Assembly: GCA_007922305.1 (NCBI GenBank)
Contig: ML677348.1
Coordinates: 14,098,616-14,162,615 of the forward strand
Source of the DNA: Dermatemys mawii
Taxonomy: Eukaryota > Chordata > Testudines > Dermatemydidae
Direction: 5' to 3'
Length of the DNA stretch: 64,000 nucleotides
Shown here: in pieces, positions 13,301-24,255 of the stretch
Layout: each line of letters opens with the position of its first letter
How positions within the stretch are numbered: the stretch's first letter is position 1
Notes under the pieces: generated by a model
The model's input: the letters and a program-made list of their open reading frames with translations, nothing else
What the model was told of the DNA's origin: nothing
The model's database searches: none
Program-made: the position numbers and the translations under genes

Positions 13301-13539
13301 CATTTCCTGTTATTCATTAGCAGATACATAGTGCTGCCTGGAGTTTATATAATATCTTTTGCATTGACTCATAGCATGGAACTCATTCTCATTCCTGTTA
13401 GTAAACTCAAAAATGGAATCTGAAATTTATCAGGATCCAGGACAGTTTCTTCCTGTTCCATTTCTGCTGCCAGTTTCACAGTGGCCTGTTCCTCCGAGGG
13501 TACATCCAAAAGCCCTTCCAAGCAGGGCCTCGGGGTGTG

Positions 13540-13980
13540 CTACAGCCGCTCCTGAGGCAAAGCTGCCTTTGGAGCAGGTTTCATCAGCAGACTCACTTCA
13601 TTTGCCTCTTTCAGTGCCTGCTGCTGGCTATCACTGGTTCCCATGCTGGCTTCTGGGGCCAGCTGGTTGCCATTGCAGCTGACCAGGTCGTTGTGCACCA
13701 CCAGCTCAGTGCTCAGCACGGTCCCCGGCACCCTGTCATTAAAATGGACATTGTGTTGGTGAGTTTCCAGAAGTGTGATTCGGTTCTTGGTTTTCTGATA
13801 TTCAATCTTGAGCGGCTTAATCCATTCTCGGCACTGGTCATTAGCCTTGTAAATTTCCAACACTGTCAGCTTCTTCGTTGTTTGTTGGTGTGCATGCTCA
13901 TTCCTGGAACTCTTATTAAAATCAATTGTTTGGCTGATCTTGCACCAGAGATTAACCAAAATCTGTCTGTGTTCCCACAA
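13540..13980 (-). pseudogene. Harbinger Myb/SANT-like protein remnant
   Basis: A 146-codon frame on the - strand contains YKANDQCREWIKPLKIEYQK, the pattern of a Myb/SANT-like trihelix (conserved Q-C-R-x-x-x-K-x-L-K-x-x-Y). This is the usual second gene of PIF/Harbinger transposons, which helps the nuclease enter the nucleus and bind the ends. It runs toward the nuclease gene (convergent). The frame is open for this length, but the N-terminal Trp-rich part of the domain is only partly recognisable. The + strand frame at 13537-14052 is its shadow. Confidence 0.72.
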
Positions 13981-14593
13981 CTACGATGCAGCATGCTTCC
14001 TAAAGGATTTTCTCTGGTTGCTGACCATTGCAAACGCAGAAGGTTCTCCTAAGGTGTGTATGCAGCTCAGCAAATGGGGAGGGTGCTTCTTTTTCCCTGG
14101 AGTCTATTGGTGATTCTTGGGAAAGAGGGGACAAAGGAAGTTGGCTCATAGCTTTCTAGCATACTTTTGCCAGACTCCAAGGGTCTGAGTCCATGAGAGA
14201 TGTGTCTGTACTGGAAAATGATAAGGTCAGACCCTGGGTCCCACCTTGACTTGGGCTTGGACCTTCGACCCTGGCAGTATCCTAGGACTTGGATCTAAAA
14301 CTGAGTGCAAGAAATTGGTTTATTGACAGGAGAGGGGTTACAGCTTAAGCCTGAGCCCAAGCCTAAGCCTGGGCTTACCTTGCAGTGTGGACACACTTAG
14401 TCAACTGGAATGCAGCATTGGAAAGTCCTTAGGTCAGCAGAGAGAAGCAAAGGTTAAGACAGATATCCATTGTTAGGGTTCTACCCAGCCACAGTGAAGT
14501 GGAATCCATTTTGGCATGCATCCTTGCGCTCTCTCAGTCCCAAGTGAGAGCTTCTGTATCTCTCCAAAGCCAGCTCTTAACACAGTCATCTGA

Positions 14594-15281
14594 GGGCTTG
14601 GTTACACTGGCACTTTATAGTGCTATAAAGCCCCCACTAGCGCTATAACCTCCTCCCCGTCCACACTGGCAAGGCACGTAGAGCGCTATAACCGTGGAGT
14701 TATAGCGCTCCTGGTAATCCACCTCCGCATGGGGAGTAAGGGCTGTAGCGCAGCTGCTGTAGCGCTACAGCAAGAATGTGGACGCCCACTGCGCTACAAA
14801 TGATCTCTTGAAATGCCTAGAGCCATTTAAGGCAATTGATGTCTCTTCCCTTTGTTTTGAACTCGGCTGGAGGAATGCGGAAGTACCTCTTTAGAGTTTC
14901 TCTCTTAACTCGGCAGATAAGCAATGCAAATGTTTAAGAAGGGAGCCTGTGTGAAAACAAAGCCCTCTGTGAAGGGACACGCGCTGACAGGTTCGCTGAC
15001 AGGCTTTCAGAAGAACGGAAAAATCACTGGCTCTCTCCCTCCGCATACACACAACACGTCCCCCATCACCCCCTTTGTTTAAAAAGCACGTTGCACCCAG
15101 TTGAATGCTGGGATACCTGCCCTAATGCGCTGCTCTTAATGCCGCATTAAGTGCCGCAAATGTGGCCATGCTATAATGCTGGCGTGTCTCAGTGTGGACA
15201 TACAATAGTGCTATTCATATTACTGTATAAGGGGACCGCTATAACCAATAGCGCTATAATCTTGTAAGTGTAACCATGCCC
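14594..15281. mobile_element. MITE with subterminal AGCGCTAT motifs
   Basis: The ends are GGGCTTGGTTACACT and AGTGTAACCATGCCC (inverted, one mismatch). TGA flanks both sides (14591-14593 and 15282-15284). Length 688 bases, no transposase. The first ~180 bases and last ~60 bases carry repeated copies of the palindromic core AGCGCT (TAGCGCTATAAC and related forms), likely transposase-binding sites. The 3-bp duplication suggests a Harbinger-type mobiliser. Superfamily is inferred. Confidence 0.8.
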
Positions 15282-15284
15282 TGA

Positions 15285-15750
15285 GACCTTTTGGATCATT
15301 GTTCTCTTGCAGGATCTCTGCAGAGTTCACATGTTCAGCCTGCTGACATTTACTGTTATTAGGTGTCAATTGTTCAGTCCTTAGAGTCCCCATTGTTTTT
15401 CTGGATCATTCGCCAGCCAGTCCTTTAATGACCCAAGCGTACTGCCCCAGACAGTAGAGCTACATGACACACACATCTCCTGTATCCTGCTCTTCCCCAA
15501 GAGCAGCTTTTTAATCCTTTTGCATCTGCTGGGTAGCAATCCTTAGGCAAGTAAGTCTTGCCATGCATATCATTCATAAAAATATTACTGCAAATTCCCA
15601 CTTGGTCACAATATTATCTAAGGGATAAAAGAAAAATAAATCCCTGATATTTGGAAGGATCTGGAAATAACCTTGGGTGTGATTCATGAAATGTGATGCT
15701 GAAGCAGAAGCATTCAGTGTAGTTGAGTTGCATGATGTGTACTGATATCT
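15285..15750. other. Intronic gap without recognised features
   Basis: No gene, RNA or element recognised between the two repeats on either side. Confidence 0.4.
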
Positions 15751-16359
15751 AAGGCTACGATTTAGTCAAGGGGTATTTTTAATAAAAGTCAGATACAGGT
15801 CACAGGCAATAAATAAATAATTCTCAGGCCTGTGACCTGTCCATGACCTTGACAATTAATACCCCGACTAAGTCTTAGCTGCCCAGGAGCACTGTTGCTC
15901 TGGGGGACCCGTGGGGTACAGCTGCTCTGAGGGGCCCCAATACTGGCTGCACCGGCTGCTACTCGGGCAGACCCCAGGGCCAGCTGCCGGTGACTGTTGA
16001 GCAACTGGTGTGGTTACCCCTAGGCTGCTGCTCTGGCCATCCCTGAGGCCACCCACCAGCCACTGCTCTGACTGCCCCCTGAACCATTGCTCAGACTTTT
16101 CCCAGGGCCAGCCACACTCGCTGCTGCTCAGACAGACCCCAGGGCCAGCTGTCTGGGGCCACTTGAGCAGTGGCTGGTGCGACTGGCCTTGGGGCACTCC
16201 AGCAGTGGCCCATGTGGCTAGCTGCGGGGTGCTCCAGCAACAGTCTGTATGGCTTTCCCCAAGGCCATGTGTGCAGCTGGCCTCCACACTGGCTGCTGTA
16301 GCTGCAGAAGTCACAGAGGCTGTCGAAAGTCATGGAATCCATGACAGACGTGCAGCCTT
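15751..16359. repeat. Foldback repeat with GC-rich interior
   Basis: The left end starts AAGGCTACGATTTAGTCA and the right end finishes GCAGCCTT (short inverted termini). Close to the left end GGTCACAGGCAATAAATAAA is followed by CAGGCCTGTGACC, a strong hairpin. Near the right end CATGGAATCCATG is another small hairpin. The middle (15900-16290) is GC-rich with repeated GGCCAGC/CTGCTC units. It looks like a non-autonomous DNA transposon common in turtles. No clean target duplication was found. The frames at 15868-16314 and 16010-16405 are by-products of the GC-rich interior. Confidence 0.6.
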
Positions 16360-18539
16360 GCTGATACCAACTCTACACCTACCACTTGAAGCACTGAATG
16401 TTTAGTCACAACTGAAATGTCTGATCTTTTCAAATTTCTGAACAGAACTGAGTCCAACTTAATGTTGTACTGTTGACTCCAGTACAAGATCCTTTTGGCA
16501 TGAGAACACAACTTGCTTCAGTTTGAGCTAATCCTCCTCAAGCCTCTGTGTTTTGCACTTTGTCAATTCCAGCCCTTTGCCTCAACCCCTCTGTTTAGTT
16601 TGAACATGCGCCATATAGACTTTTATGCCATTTGCTGGATCCAGTTGTCCTCTGCTTCTCCACATGTGCTGTTATCACAAAGCCTCTTCCAGAATTCTTA
16701 AGCTGAAGATCCTCCTAAAGGCCTGTCTGAAAGATTTACTGTTAGAATTTGATTTGGAAAATGAGACACATACAGCACGTGTCTACCTTCCCTAAAGTGG
16801 TGATGTCCAATACTGTTCCATCTTTCCCTGGTGATACTTGGAGTTTCTAGGAATTTCATACTATACCCAGCATTCCAAGAATTATCTGCAGTGGTGATCT
16901 GTGTGTCAAGCATACAGAAGGACAAAGCTCCAAATGCACACAGATGTGTAATGCCCACAAATTAAACTATAAAATCATTCTTTAGAATCCGCAGTATTTG
17001 AAAGGACAATAACATCCAAGGTCAGTAACAATTATTCACTTGTTTTGTACCATACATCAATGTTTCACAATGGCAGCTAAGTTAGAAAGAATGGCTTTAG
17101 AATAATTAAGATCTTCTTTTTAGTGATATGTAAGTGGACTATTTTGGCCAGGATTTTATTGTTCAAGAAGACTGTTGCACATCTAGAAATAGCCGTTTAT
17201 TCTAATAATTCAGATGAGGCAATCTACTTAGTTACATGCTGCTGCTACTGCTACCCAGTCATATCCTAGCCGATCATAAGGTGTACAAAAACACCTTGCT
17301 CATAAAAGGAGGAAATAAGCTTGAGATAAGAATATCCAATGTTTTAGTAGATCTCAAACTCACTGAAAAATAAATGTGGGAATTAGAGGAAGTCAGTCGT
17401 CAATACTGAATTTATCAGATAAGGGGGGATTGTTTTAGTGGATATAAAAGGATAAGTACTCTGAACAAGACAATCGAAGAAACTTATAAAAGAATGGAAT
17501 GAGCAGAGCCTCATATTTTAACACTGGGAGATGACCTCTTGAAAGTTTAAAAAAATAGTGTTGGAAGGGGAAACGCAAGCCAAGTAAAATTTGGCAAGCA
17601 AAAAGAGAACCAAAACCGCAAAAATATCTGCATTTTTGAAAACCCTGAAGAGGAGGAGAAAAATGAAGCAACAGTGCCAATATATGTTTAAAAATGTTTT
17701 GAGAGGGATTTTAAAAACTGATGTGGACTGAGAGGCATTGCAATAGCACATAGTATTCTATGCTCATCCTGGAGATGACAGTTCTCTATTGAAGTCAGGC
17801 TATTAAGGTTTACTGATAATAAAAAACAAACCCAACCAGTTCAGAAAGGTAAAATCATAATCTAATCAAAAGAAAGTGAGGTCAATATACGTAAATATGA
17901 AACAGTTGTGGACTGAAAATACTTACAGAAAATAAGAGTATAATGGGTGAGATCTTACAAGTGGTTATTTTTATTGTAACTGGGAACTGAAGCGAAAAGA
18001 TTAGATGATCCCAAAATGGCCCAAATACATTTTAAAAGCCTGGAAAATCCAGGAATAGCAATGAAAACATTCTGGATAGTAAAGAGCAGTTTAACTAGTT
18101 TCGTTTAAGCTATGTGGTTATTGGCTGTTTGCATTTGTATTCTCCCTTCTCCAGAAATTTATAAATATGTTTTCATCTTTTGAGTAATTATTTTTGTCTT
18201 TTAAAAATATATATTTTGTTTGCCTTATATGTTTACATATATTAGTACAGTTATTTTACCGGTTTAGTTACAATATTTGTATTTTTCTTGCTAGACCAGA
18301 CTTGCGTCTGTTCAGTGTCTTGGCAGATGATGGAATAAATGATTTTAAGCTAGTTTGATCATGTTTGCTTCAATTTTTTAAGAGTATATACAATATTTAG
18401 GATCTTAAACTGTTTATGAAAACCATTAGTGCAGATGTGATGGCATTCTTGAAAGGCATTACTAATGTATCTCTACAAGGGGAGTATGTCAGTGGTTCTT
18501 GAATATTCTTTCTCTTCAAGAAAAACTCTTGACTCTGGA
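16360..18539. other. Intronic sequence without recognised genes
   Basis: AT-rich. I see no element or gene that I can name. Short frames such as 16698-16958 and 17435-17680 have no family signature. Confidence 0.45.
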
Positions 18540-18577
18540 ATGATTCATAGTTTCTAAGGCCAGGAGGGACCATTGTG
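18540..18577 (-). repeat. CR1 3'-end fragment
   Basis: ATGATTCATAGTTTCTAAGG followed by CCAGGAGGGACCATTGTG matches the reverse strand of a CR1 3' terminus (ATTCTATG-type ending). It is cut off by the GC-rich repeat that follows. Confidence 0.5.
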
Positions 18578-19290
18578 GGGTTGCCAGGCATCCAGTTTTC
18601 AACCATTAAAAGTCAGGTCAGTGACGCAGCGGGGCTAAGGCAGGCAGGCTTCTCTTCCCATCCTGGCTCTGCGCAGCTCCCAGAAGTGTCCGGCACGTCC
18701 CTGCGGCTCATAGGTGCAGGGCCTGCCAGGGAAGCTTCATGCACTGCCCCCCGCCTTGAGCACTGGCTCTTCAGCTACCATTCGCCAGGAACCATGGCCA
18801 ATGGAAGCTGCAGGGACATAGGAGCCAGGATATGCTGGCCACTTTCGGGCGCAATGTGAAGCCAAGGTAGAGCCCCACTGTGCTGCCAACTGGACGCCAC
18901 CTGGGGTAAGTGCCACTGGATGGACCCCGCAACCCGAACTCTCTGCCCCAGGTCAGAACCCCTTCCTGCATCCTAACTCCCTCACAGACCCCAAGCCCCT
19001 ACCCCAAGTTATAACCTCTTCCCTCACCTTAACTCCCTCTCAGACCCCGCACACTCACCCACACCCCAGCCTCCCACTCCAGGTTGGAATCCTCTCTACA
19101 CCTAAACTCCCTCCTGAAGCCTGTATCTCAATCCGCCTCCTGTACCTACAACCCCCTGCCCTAGCCCTGAGCCGCCTCCTGGAGTCCACATCCCTTCCTC
19201 CACACAATCCCCTACCCCAGTCCTAAGCCCCCTCCTACACCCAAACTTCATCCTGGAGCCTGCATCCCAGCCCCCTGCCCCATCCCTTCT
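18578..19290. repeat. GC-rich dispersed repeat with C-rich tandem array
   Basis: It begins GTTGCCAGGCATCCAGTTTT and passes through a GC-rich section. From about 18930 to 19290 it is an array of degenerate units built on CCCCTGCCCCAGCCCTGAGC, CCCTCCTGCACCC and AACTCCCTCC. This arrangement is familiar from turtle genomes, but I cannot name the family. It abuts a PLE tail directly. Confidence 0.6.
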
Positions 19291-19405
19291 GTGGGCTATA
19301 GCCCACGAAAGCTTATGCTGAAATAAACTGGTTAGTCTCTAAGGTGCCACAAGGATTCCTTGTTTTATTTATGGATACAGACTAACCCGGCTGCTAATCT
19401 TAAAC
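19291..19405 (+). mobile_element. Penelope-like element 3' tail, 5'-truncated
   Basis: GTGGGCTATAGCCCACGAAA and GCTTATGC, then TGGTTAGTCTCTAAGGTGCC, then ATACAGACTAACCCGGCTGC and CTTAAACCTGTCAT. The same tail occurs at 58603-58689, and related sequence at 31922-31995. The hairpin GTGGGC-TATA-GCCCAC followed by GAAA and GC-TTAT-GC matches stem II, core and minimal stem III of the hammerhead ribozymes known from Penelope-like elements. The upstream CTGANGA core is missing here and the cleavage position is G, so this copy cannot be active. Confidence 0.7.
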
Positions 19406-19409
19406 CTGT

Positions 19410-20100
19410 CATTTTATACAAAGATTATTACAAAGATGTATTGTGTGTGACTATAGGGAGGCATTCCGTTACAGCGGCCCATCTCCCTCCCTTGCCAGAA
19501 GATGGCAAAGCTGCAGGCCTGGAGCAATCTCTCCCCGCACTTCTACATCTACTCTCCCCAACCAAGCACACTGGTAATATGGCAGCAGGAGATAAGGTTA
19601 CCTCTCACATTAAAACACTGATCAAGAAAACAGATGATAGGGGAAATTGAATTCTAGGACTCCTAGTGGGGACTAAAGGCAAATACTTCATATGGTACTT
19701 AGAAACACGGCTCCTCAAAGCTTTGATGGAAAAGGCACACTGGATCAGCATAGCAGCACAAAACAGAAATTCAGCTAGACTACATCCAGTCATAGTATGA
19801 CTATACAATTTCAGAAGACTTGATTTTGATTCTTCACATACAGTCAGTAAGTTGACAGAATTAAGCGTGGAGGGCAAATAAGGATTCTTCTGTCAAGATT
19901 ATTGTATGGATCTATGGCAGAAAGTGGCTTAACTTACAAAAGTCTGCAAAGAGCTCCTTAGGAAAAAGCTTAAGTTTACACTGATGTTTTCAGCAATCTC
20001 AAAAATATTTCAATTGGGTCAAACTCACATTTTCTACACACTTGGAAAGCCCAAAAGTTCCTGACCTCAGTCCCAGAACCAAATATAGTAGTCCAAGTAG
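19410..20100 (+). pseudogene. L1-like LINE ORF1 remnant
   Basis: Conceptual translation across frameshifts shows YLETRLLKALMEKAH, then QNRNSARLHPVIV, and later CKELLRKKLKFTLMF with LGQTHIFYTL. These follow the order of the C-terminal part of L1 ORF1p: E-R-A-H ... R-P-x-x-V-I-V-x-L ..., then the L-x-F-x-L-x-F-P-A and G-x-x-H-x-F blocks. ORF1p is the RNA-binding trimer that packages L1 RNA. Several stops and shifts are present. The matching ORF2 piece lies at 20575-21440. Confidence 0.7.
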
Positions 20101-20574
20101 TAGAAGGAATTGATTAGATTCAGAATAAGTATATCTCAACTGAGACCTCCTTAAATATCAGAGAATGGAGCCTGGAATTATTTTTGAATATGGTAAAATA
20201 CAGTGGTTTATGTGTTGTAAGAAAAGTTACTGCCTTGATGTGATGTTACATTTATTGGAAGGAGTATTGTTAGGTAAGAATTTTTAACAAATAATGGTAC
20301 AAAAGTTAATGTTAACATTTGTAATTATTGAGGATATCAGAAACTAGCACAACATGTAAAGAGCAAATGGAGACTAGATTGTTTGAAATGTATAAATTAA
20401 CGTTATAATTAGGGGTGATATTGAATGTAATTGAAGGGTAGCTGATGAACAAATAGTGTATAGATACAGACATCTGGGGGTTATGGTGGGGAAAGATGGG
20501 AAAGGTATTACATGGTAAAAGTCAATACTAAATATTCTGAAAAATGGGTAAAATAGAATCAGAAACAATCTGGT

Positions 20575-21440
20575 GCCCCCAGAATGTTGTGGGACTAGTA
20601 GTAGAATGTCCATTTTTATTCAGAATGTTAAAGAAATGTTTTGTACTTTCAGGAGTGCATTAAAAGAGTCTATAAAAACCATCCTGTCATGCATCTGGGG
20701 AAGTGTTACAAAGATTGAGCTGATACCATTACGCAGGGGAAAAAGACAAGGATGTCCCTGTTCAACCTTATTTCACTTAATTATCAAACCATTAGTACAA
20801 AAGTTCAGGGACACTGAAGAAATTCAGGTAATAAGTGTATAGGGAGGAGAAAGCAAAGTTTCATTATATGCTGACAATCTTATACTTTTCATACAAGATA
20901 TAAATTTCCACTGTTACTACCAATAATTGAAGTGTTTGGTCAGGTATCACGGTACAGACTAAATTATTCTAAATCAGAGATACTGTGCCTTAGCAAAAGA
21001 TACATAAAAACAAAAACTGTCCATTGAAAATAGTGGATAATACAATGAGCTATTTTGATATTAATGTATCACTTAAAATGGTGTAGCTTTTTGAAATAAA
21101 TGTTTAACCATTAATTACAATTATTTACCTAGGCAAGGGGACATGATTACTAATTACGTTGGTAGAATTAAAGTACTTAAAATGAATGTCCTAGCCATGG
21201 TCCTCTATACATTTTCCATGATTCTCTTTACAGACTGAAAAAAATATTTTACCACAAAATTAAAAATTATTCAGAGATTTAGATGGTTATATCGGAAACT
21301 GTGAATCAAAATGGAATGATTGGGATTTCCAACTGAGATGGGAGACCTGGTGCTACCCAAATTTCAAAAGATACTATGGGCAGCATAAATCAGGACAGAA
21401 CTAGAATGGATCTCTAGTCAAGAGGAACCATTGGGGGGTA
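20575..21440 (+). pseudogene. L1-like LINE reverse transcriptase remnant
   Basis: The piece 20573-20842 reads LRRGKRQGCPCSTLFHLII (RT motif R-Q-G-C-P-L-S). Next comes SLYADNLILF, where the catalytic Y-A-D-D has become Y-A-D-N. About 21160 onward reads GRIKVLKMNVLAMVLYTF, and near 21350 LVLPKFQ, the conserved post-RT blocks of L1 ORF2p. The copy has stops and a missing endonuclease. L1 relics are expected in reptiles but are less common than CR1. 20100-20575 between the ORF1 and RT pieces was not assigned. Confidence 0.82.
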
Positions 21441-21444
21441 AGAA

Positions 21445-22124
21445 CTGAAATTGACAAACACAATCTCATCATATAATTCTGTTCCAAAGTTCAAAATTCC
21501 AGGACCCATAAAACAACACCTGTTATTTTAAAATGTACCTAGTAATTGAGCATGTGTAAGGTTGGCAGTATTTGATTTTTTAAAAATAATTTTTATAGAT
21601 AATATTGAAGTTTATTTTTAAGTCTTTTGTCTTTTTATTGGTTTAAATTTATACAGTTATGGGGAGAGGGAATCTGGCAGTGACAACAGACATTGAGATT
21701 CAAAAAGATAAAATTTTATGACCATTAAAACACAAATTTTCAACATCACATGTCAAAATATACAAAGTAAATACCCTTAAATGAAATTCTAGTAATTTCT
21801 CAGGCAGCATTTTTCTACTTGGCTTGTCTGTAAATTTCAGTTATTATTGATGGAAATAATTTTTGTCAGTTTGTGTGTACAGTGAAATCAATATAGTGAT
21901 AAAAATCTAACCTTTCAAACCCTAAGCATGTGTGAGGCACTTGACCAGATAAAAAGAGCAGATCTCAGAAATATCAAAAGTACAAAAAAAAAACAAAAAA
22001 AAAATGCTTTCAAGCATGGTCTACATAAGGAATTATTTTATATTAAGACACACATCACATAAATGGAAGGAAAATGGAGATACTAGATGTGGAGGGCTCT
22101 GAGTTGTTATAGAGAATTCTTTCC
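21445..22124. other. Intronic sequence without recognised genes
   Basis: AT-rich. It includes A-rich runs at 21985-22005. Nothing else recognised. Confidence 0.4.
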
Positions 22125-22465
22125 CAGTATTTGGCTGGTGGGTCTTGTCCACACGCTCAAGGTCTAACTGCCATATTTGGAGTCAGGAAATAATCTTCCC
22201 CCAGGTCACCCTGGGTTTTTTTGCTTTCCTCTGTAGCATGGGGCATAGGTCATTTACAGGTTTAAACTACTTTAAAAGGTGGATTCTCTGTAACTTGAGG
22301 TGTTTAAATCATGATTTTAGGATTTCAGTAACTCAGCCAGAGGTTAGGGGATTATTACAGGAGTGGGTGGGTGAGGTTCTGTGGCCTCCTGTGGCAATGT
22401 GCAAGAGATCAGACTTAGATGATCATGATGGTTTCTTCTGACCTTATAGGCTGTCATTCTATGAT
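22125..22465 (+). mobile_element. CR1 LINE 3' end
   Basis: TGGCTGGTGGGTCTTGTCCA, CTTCCCCCAGGTCACCCTGG, then TTACAGGAGTGGGTGGGTGA and TGATCATGATGGTTTCTTCT, ending with ATTCTATGATT. This is the order of a CR1 3' untranslated end in sense orientation, including the short terminal ATTCTATG motif. 5'-truncated. Confidence 0.85.
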
Positions 22466-22702
22466 TTCTTCAGGGATGGACTACCCTTAAAACAAATTGA
22501 TTAAAGGAAATATTTTTAAAAAGCACAATGAGTTTATACTGATTGTTTATCTTATTAAAAACATTTTCAGAAAAGAAAGGAACAAAGTGTTCTTCATGTG
22601 AAAATTTCATACAAGAGCTTGAAGTTTCAGTAATCAACATATCTGACTAGGACATACAACTTCATGATTCTGTAGTGTTATAATAGTGTTGGTCCAAGGA
22701 TA

Positions 22703-22850
22703 TTGGAGAGAGAAGGTGGGCGAGGTAATTTATTTTATTGGACTGACTTCTGTTGGTGAGTCAAGCACTCTGTGACATATGAAACCTTGTGTTTCTCACC
22801 AACAGAAGTTGATCCAATAAAATATATTACCTCAGCCCTTGTCTCTCCAA
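22703..22850. repeat. Inverted repeat derived from a PLE-like terminus
   Basis: The arms are 22703-22760 and 22795-22850: the left arm contains TTATTGGACTGACTTCTGTT and the right arm AACAGAAGTTGATCCAATAA. The arms are about 56-58 bases with a handful of mismatches and a 34-base spacer. The ACCAACAGAAGTTGGTCCAA-type sequence belongs, as I remember it, to the terminal repeat of a second Penelope-like family. The inverted duplication resembles the one at 58555-58648. Confidence 0.6.
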
Positions 22851-24034
22851 CTTCATGACTGTTTTTAGGAGACAAACGGCTGGAATGATATAATGGAGAT
22901 AATATGGAGTTGATCCAAGACTAGTCAGAAAGTACAACTTTGGTACTATCTGATACATGAAATCTATGCTTCTCCATCTATATATAAAAAGTACAATATT
23001 GCCCCAACTATTTCTATGAAATGTAAAACAGTCAGGACCCATTTGGAAATGATATGGGAATGCTAGATGGTAAAAATGTTTTGGAAATCCTTCCTGAAAT
23101 AAATAAAGTGCTAGAGCTAGAATTTGAATAGGATTAATGACACGTGTAGTAGGATTTTGTCTATTAAATAACTGAGATGCTATGATATGGACATACTAAT
23201 CTTATGTTTATAATAACAATAGATAGCTAGTAAGGAAATAGAGGACAATAATTGAATACATCCTGCTTTTCTCTAATTTCCCATGCTTTCTGTCTCCTGA
23301 CACTCAACACCTTTGCCCCAAGAGAAGATTCAAGTTCCCAATAAAAAAGTAAATAGGAATGGTTAAATATACATATATCAGGTTATATTCGTGTAGTTGT
23401 GTCTGAATAATTTGAAGGAAAAAAGTAGTAGTGATACTTCAAGGTATGATCAATATATAATATGCTGATACAATATTTTGTAAAATAGTAGCAATATTTA
23501 ATATTTTGAATGCTTATATATGCCAAGACACCGTAACTGAAATATTTTATTGTAAATGACCAGTAATATCAATAAATAAAATATTTTTCCTAACTCTGTC
23601 CCACCACAAGTCTCACGTGAGGGCTAGAAATATATTTTTTTTAATGAAAGCTGAAGTGCTGGGGCACAATTATGTGTTAAGGGATGAGTTCTGTGGCAAA
23701 GCCACTAGCTGCAGCATATATGGGGGCCCTTATTACGGGTGTCATTTTGCACACCTGATAAAAAAAAAATCAATGTTATTTTGTCCATTAGCTACTTTTA
23801 GCTTTTTCAATCCAAAGATTTGCTTCCTTATCTCCTCCCAGAGTCTTGAGTACACACACATTTAACAAAAAATGTATATTATAGGGTGGTAGATGCAAGT
23901 AAATGCAAATGAGTGTAGTGCTGGAATCTTTGAGGTGTATTGTTTTGGTGACCATAGCTTCCATATACATAATGTCAAGTATACCCTAGCATCTGATCTC
24001 AGTGAAAGATAAAAGCAGAGCACAGTCTATTGAG
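22851..24034. other. Intronic sequence without recognised genes
   Basis: AT-rich. No element or gene identified. The frame at 23617-23865 is not recognised. Confidence 0.4.
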
Positions 24035-24255
24035 TTTATCAAAAAAAAGGTTAAGAGACAACTTAATCAGTCTATAACTCCTATACAGGAAGGAGATATC
24101 TGATACAAGAGGGCTCTTTAATCTAGAAGACAAAGGAATGAGATGAGCCAGTGGCTGGAAGTTGAAGTCAGTGAAGTTCAAAGTATAAATAAAATGCAGA
24201 TTTTTAACACTGAATGTAATTAACCATTGGAAGTTTACCATGGGACTTGACACCA
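24035..24255 (+). mobile_element. CR1 LINE fragment (end of ORF2)
   Basis: Translation with shifts reads LKRQLNQSI, ALFNLEDKG, SGWKLKSVKFKV and FLTLNVINHWK. This follows the CR1 ORF2 C-terminal order (L-x-x-D-L-I, G-x-x-W-K-L, F-F-x-x-R-V-V-x-H-W). Sense orientation, heavily decayed. Confidence 0.72.

Larger units (their letters stand above)
11941..14396. mobile_element. Decayed PIF/Harbinger transposon with two ORFs
   Basis: The left end reads GGGTATGTCTACACTGCAA and the right end TTGCAGTGTGGACACAC, imperfect terminal inverted repeats. TTA lies outside both ends (11938-11940, 14397-14399), which fits the 3-bp duplication of this superfamily, although the right tip has diverged and its exact end is uncertain. 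Inside are a broken nuclease frame on + and a Myb/SANT-like frame on -, the standard two-gene plan of the group. Length is about 2.46 kb, but both frames are disrupted, so it is dead. Confidence 0.85.

Noticed and set aside
15751..16359. Clean target duplication for the foldback repeat
   Set aside because: CTGATA occurs near both ends but at different offsets, so it cannot be the duplication.
15868..16405. Frames of 131-148 codons on both strands
   Set aside because: By-products of a GC-rich foldback repeat; low-complexity and no domain.
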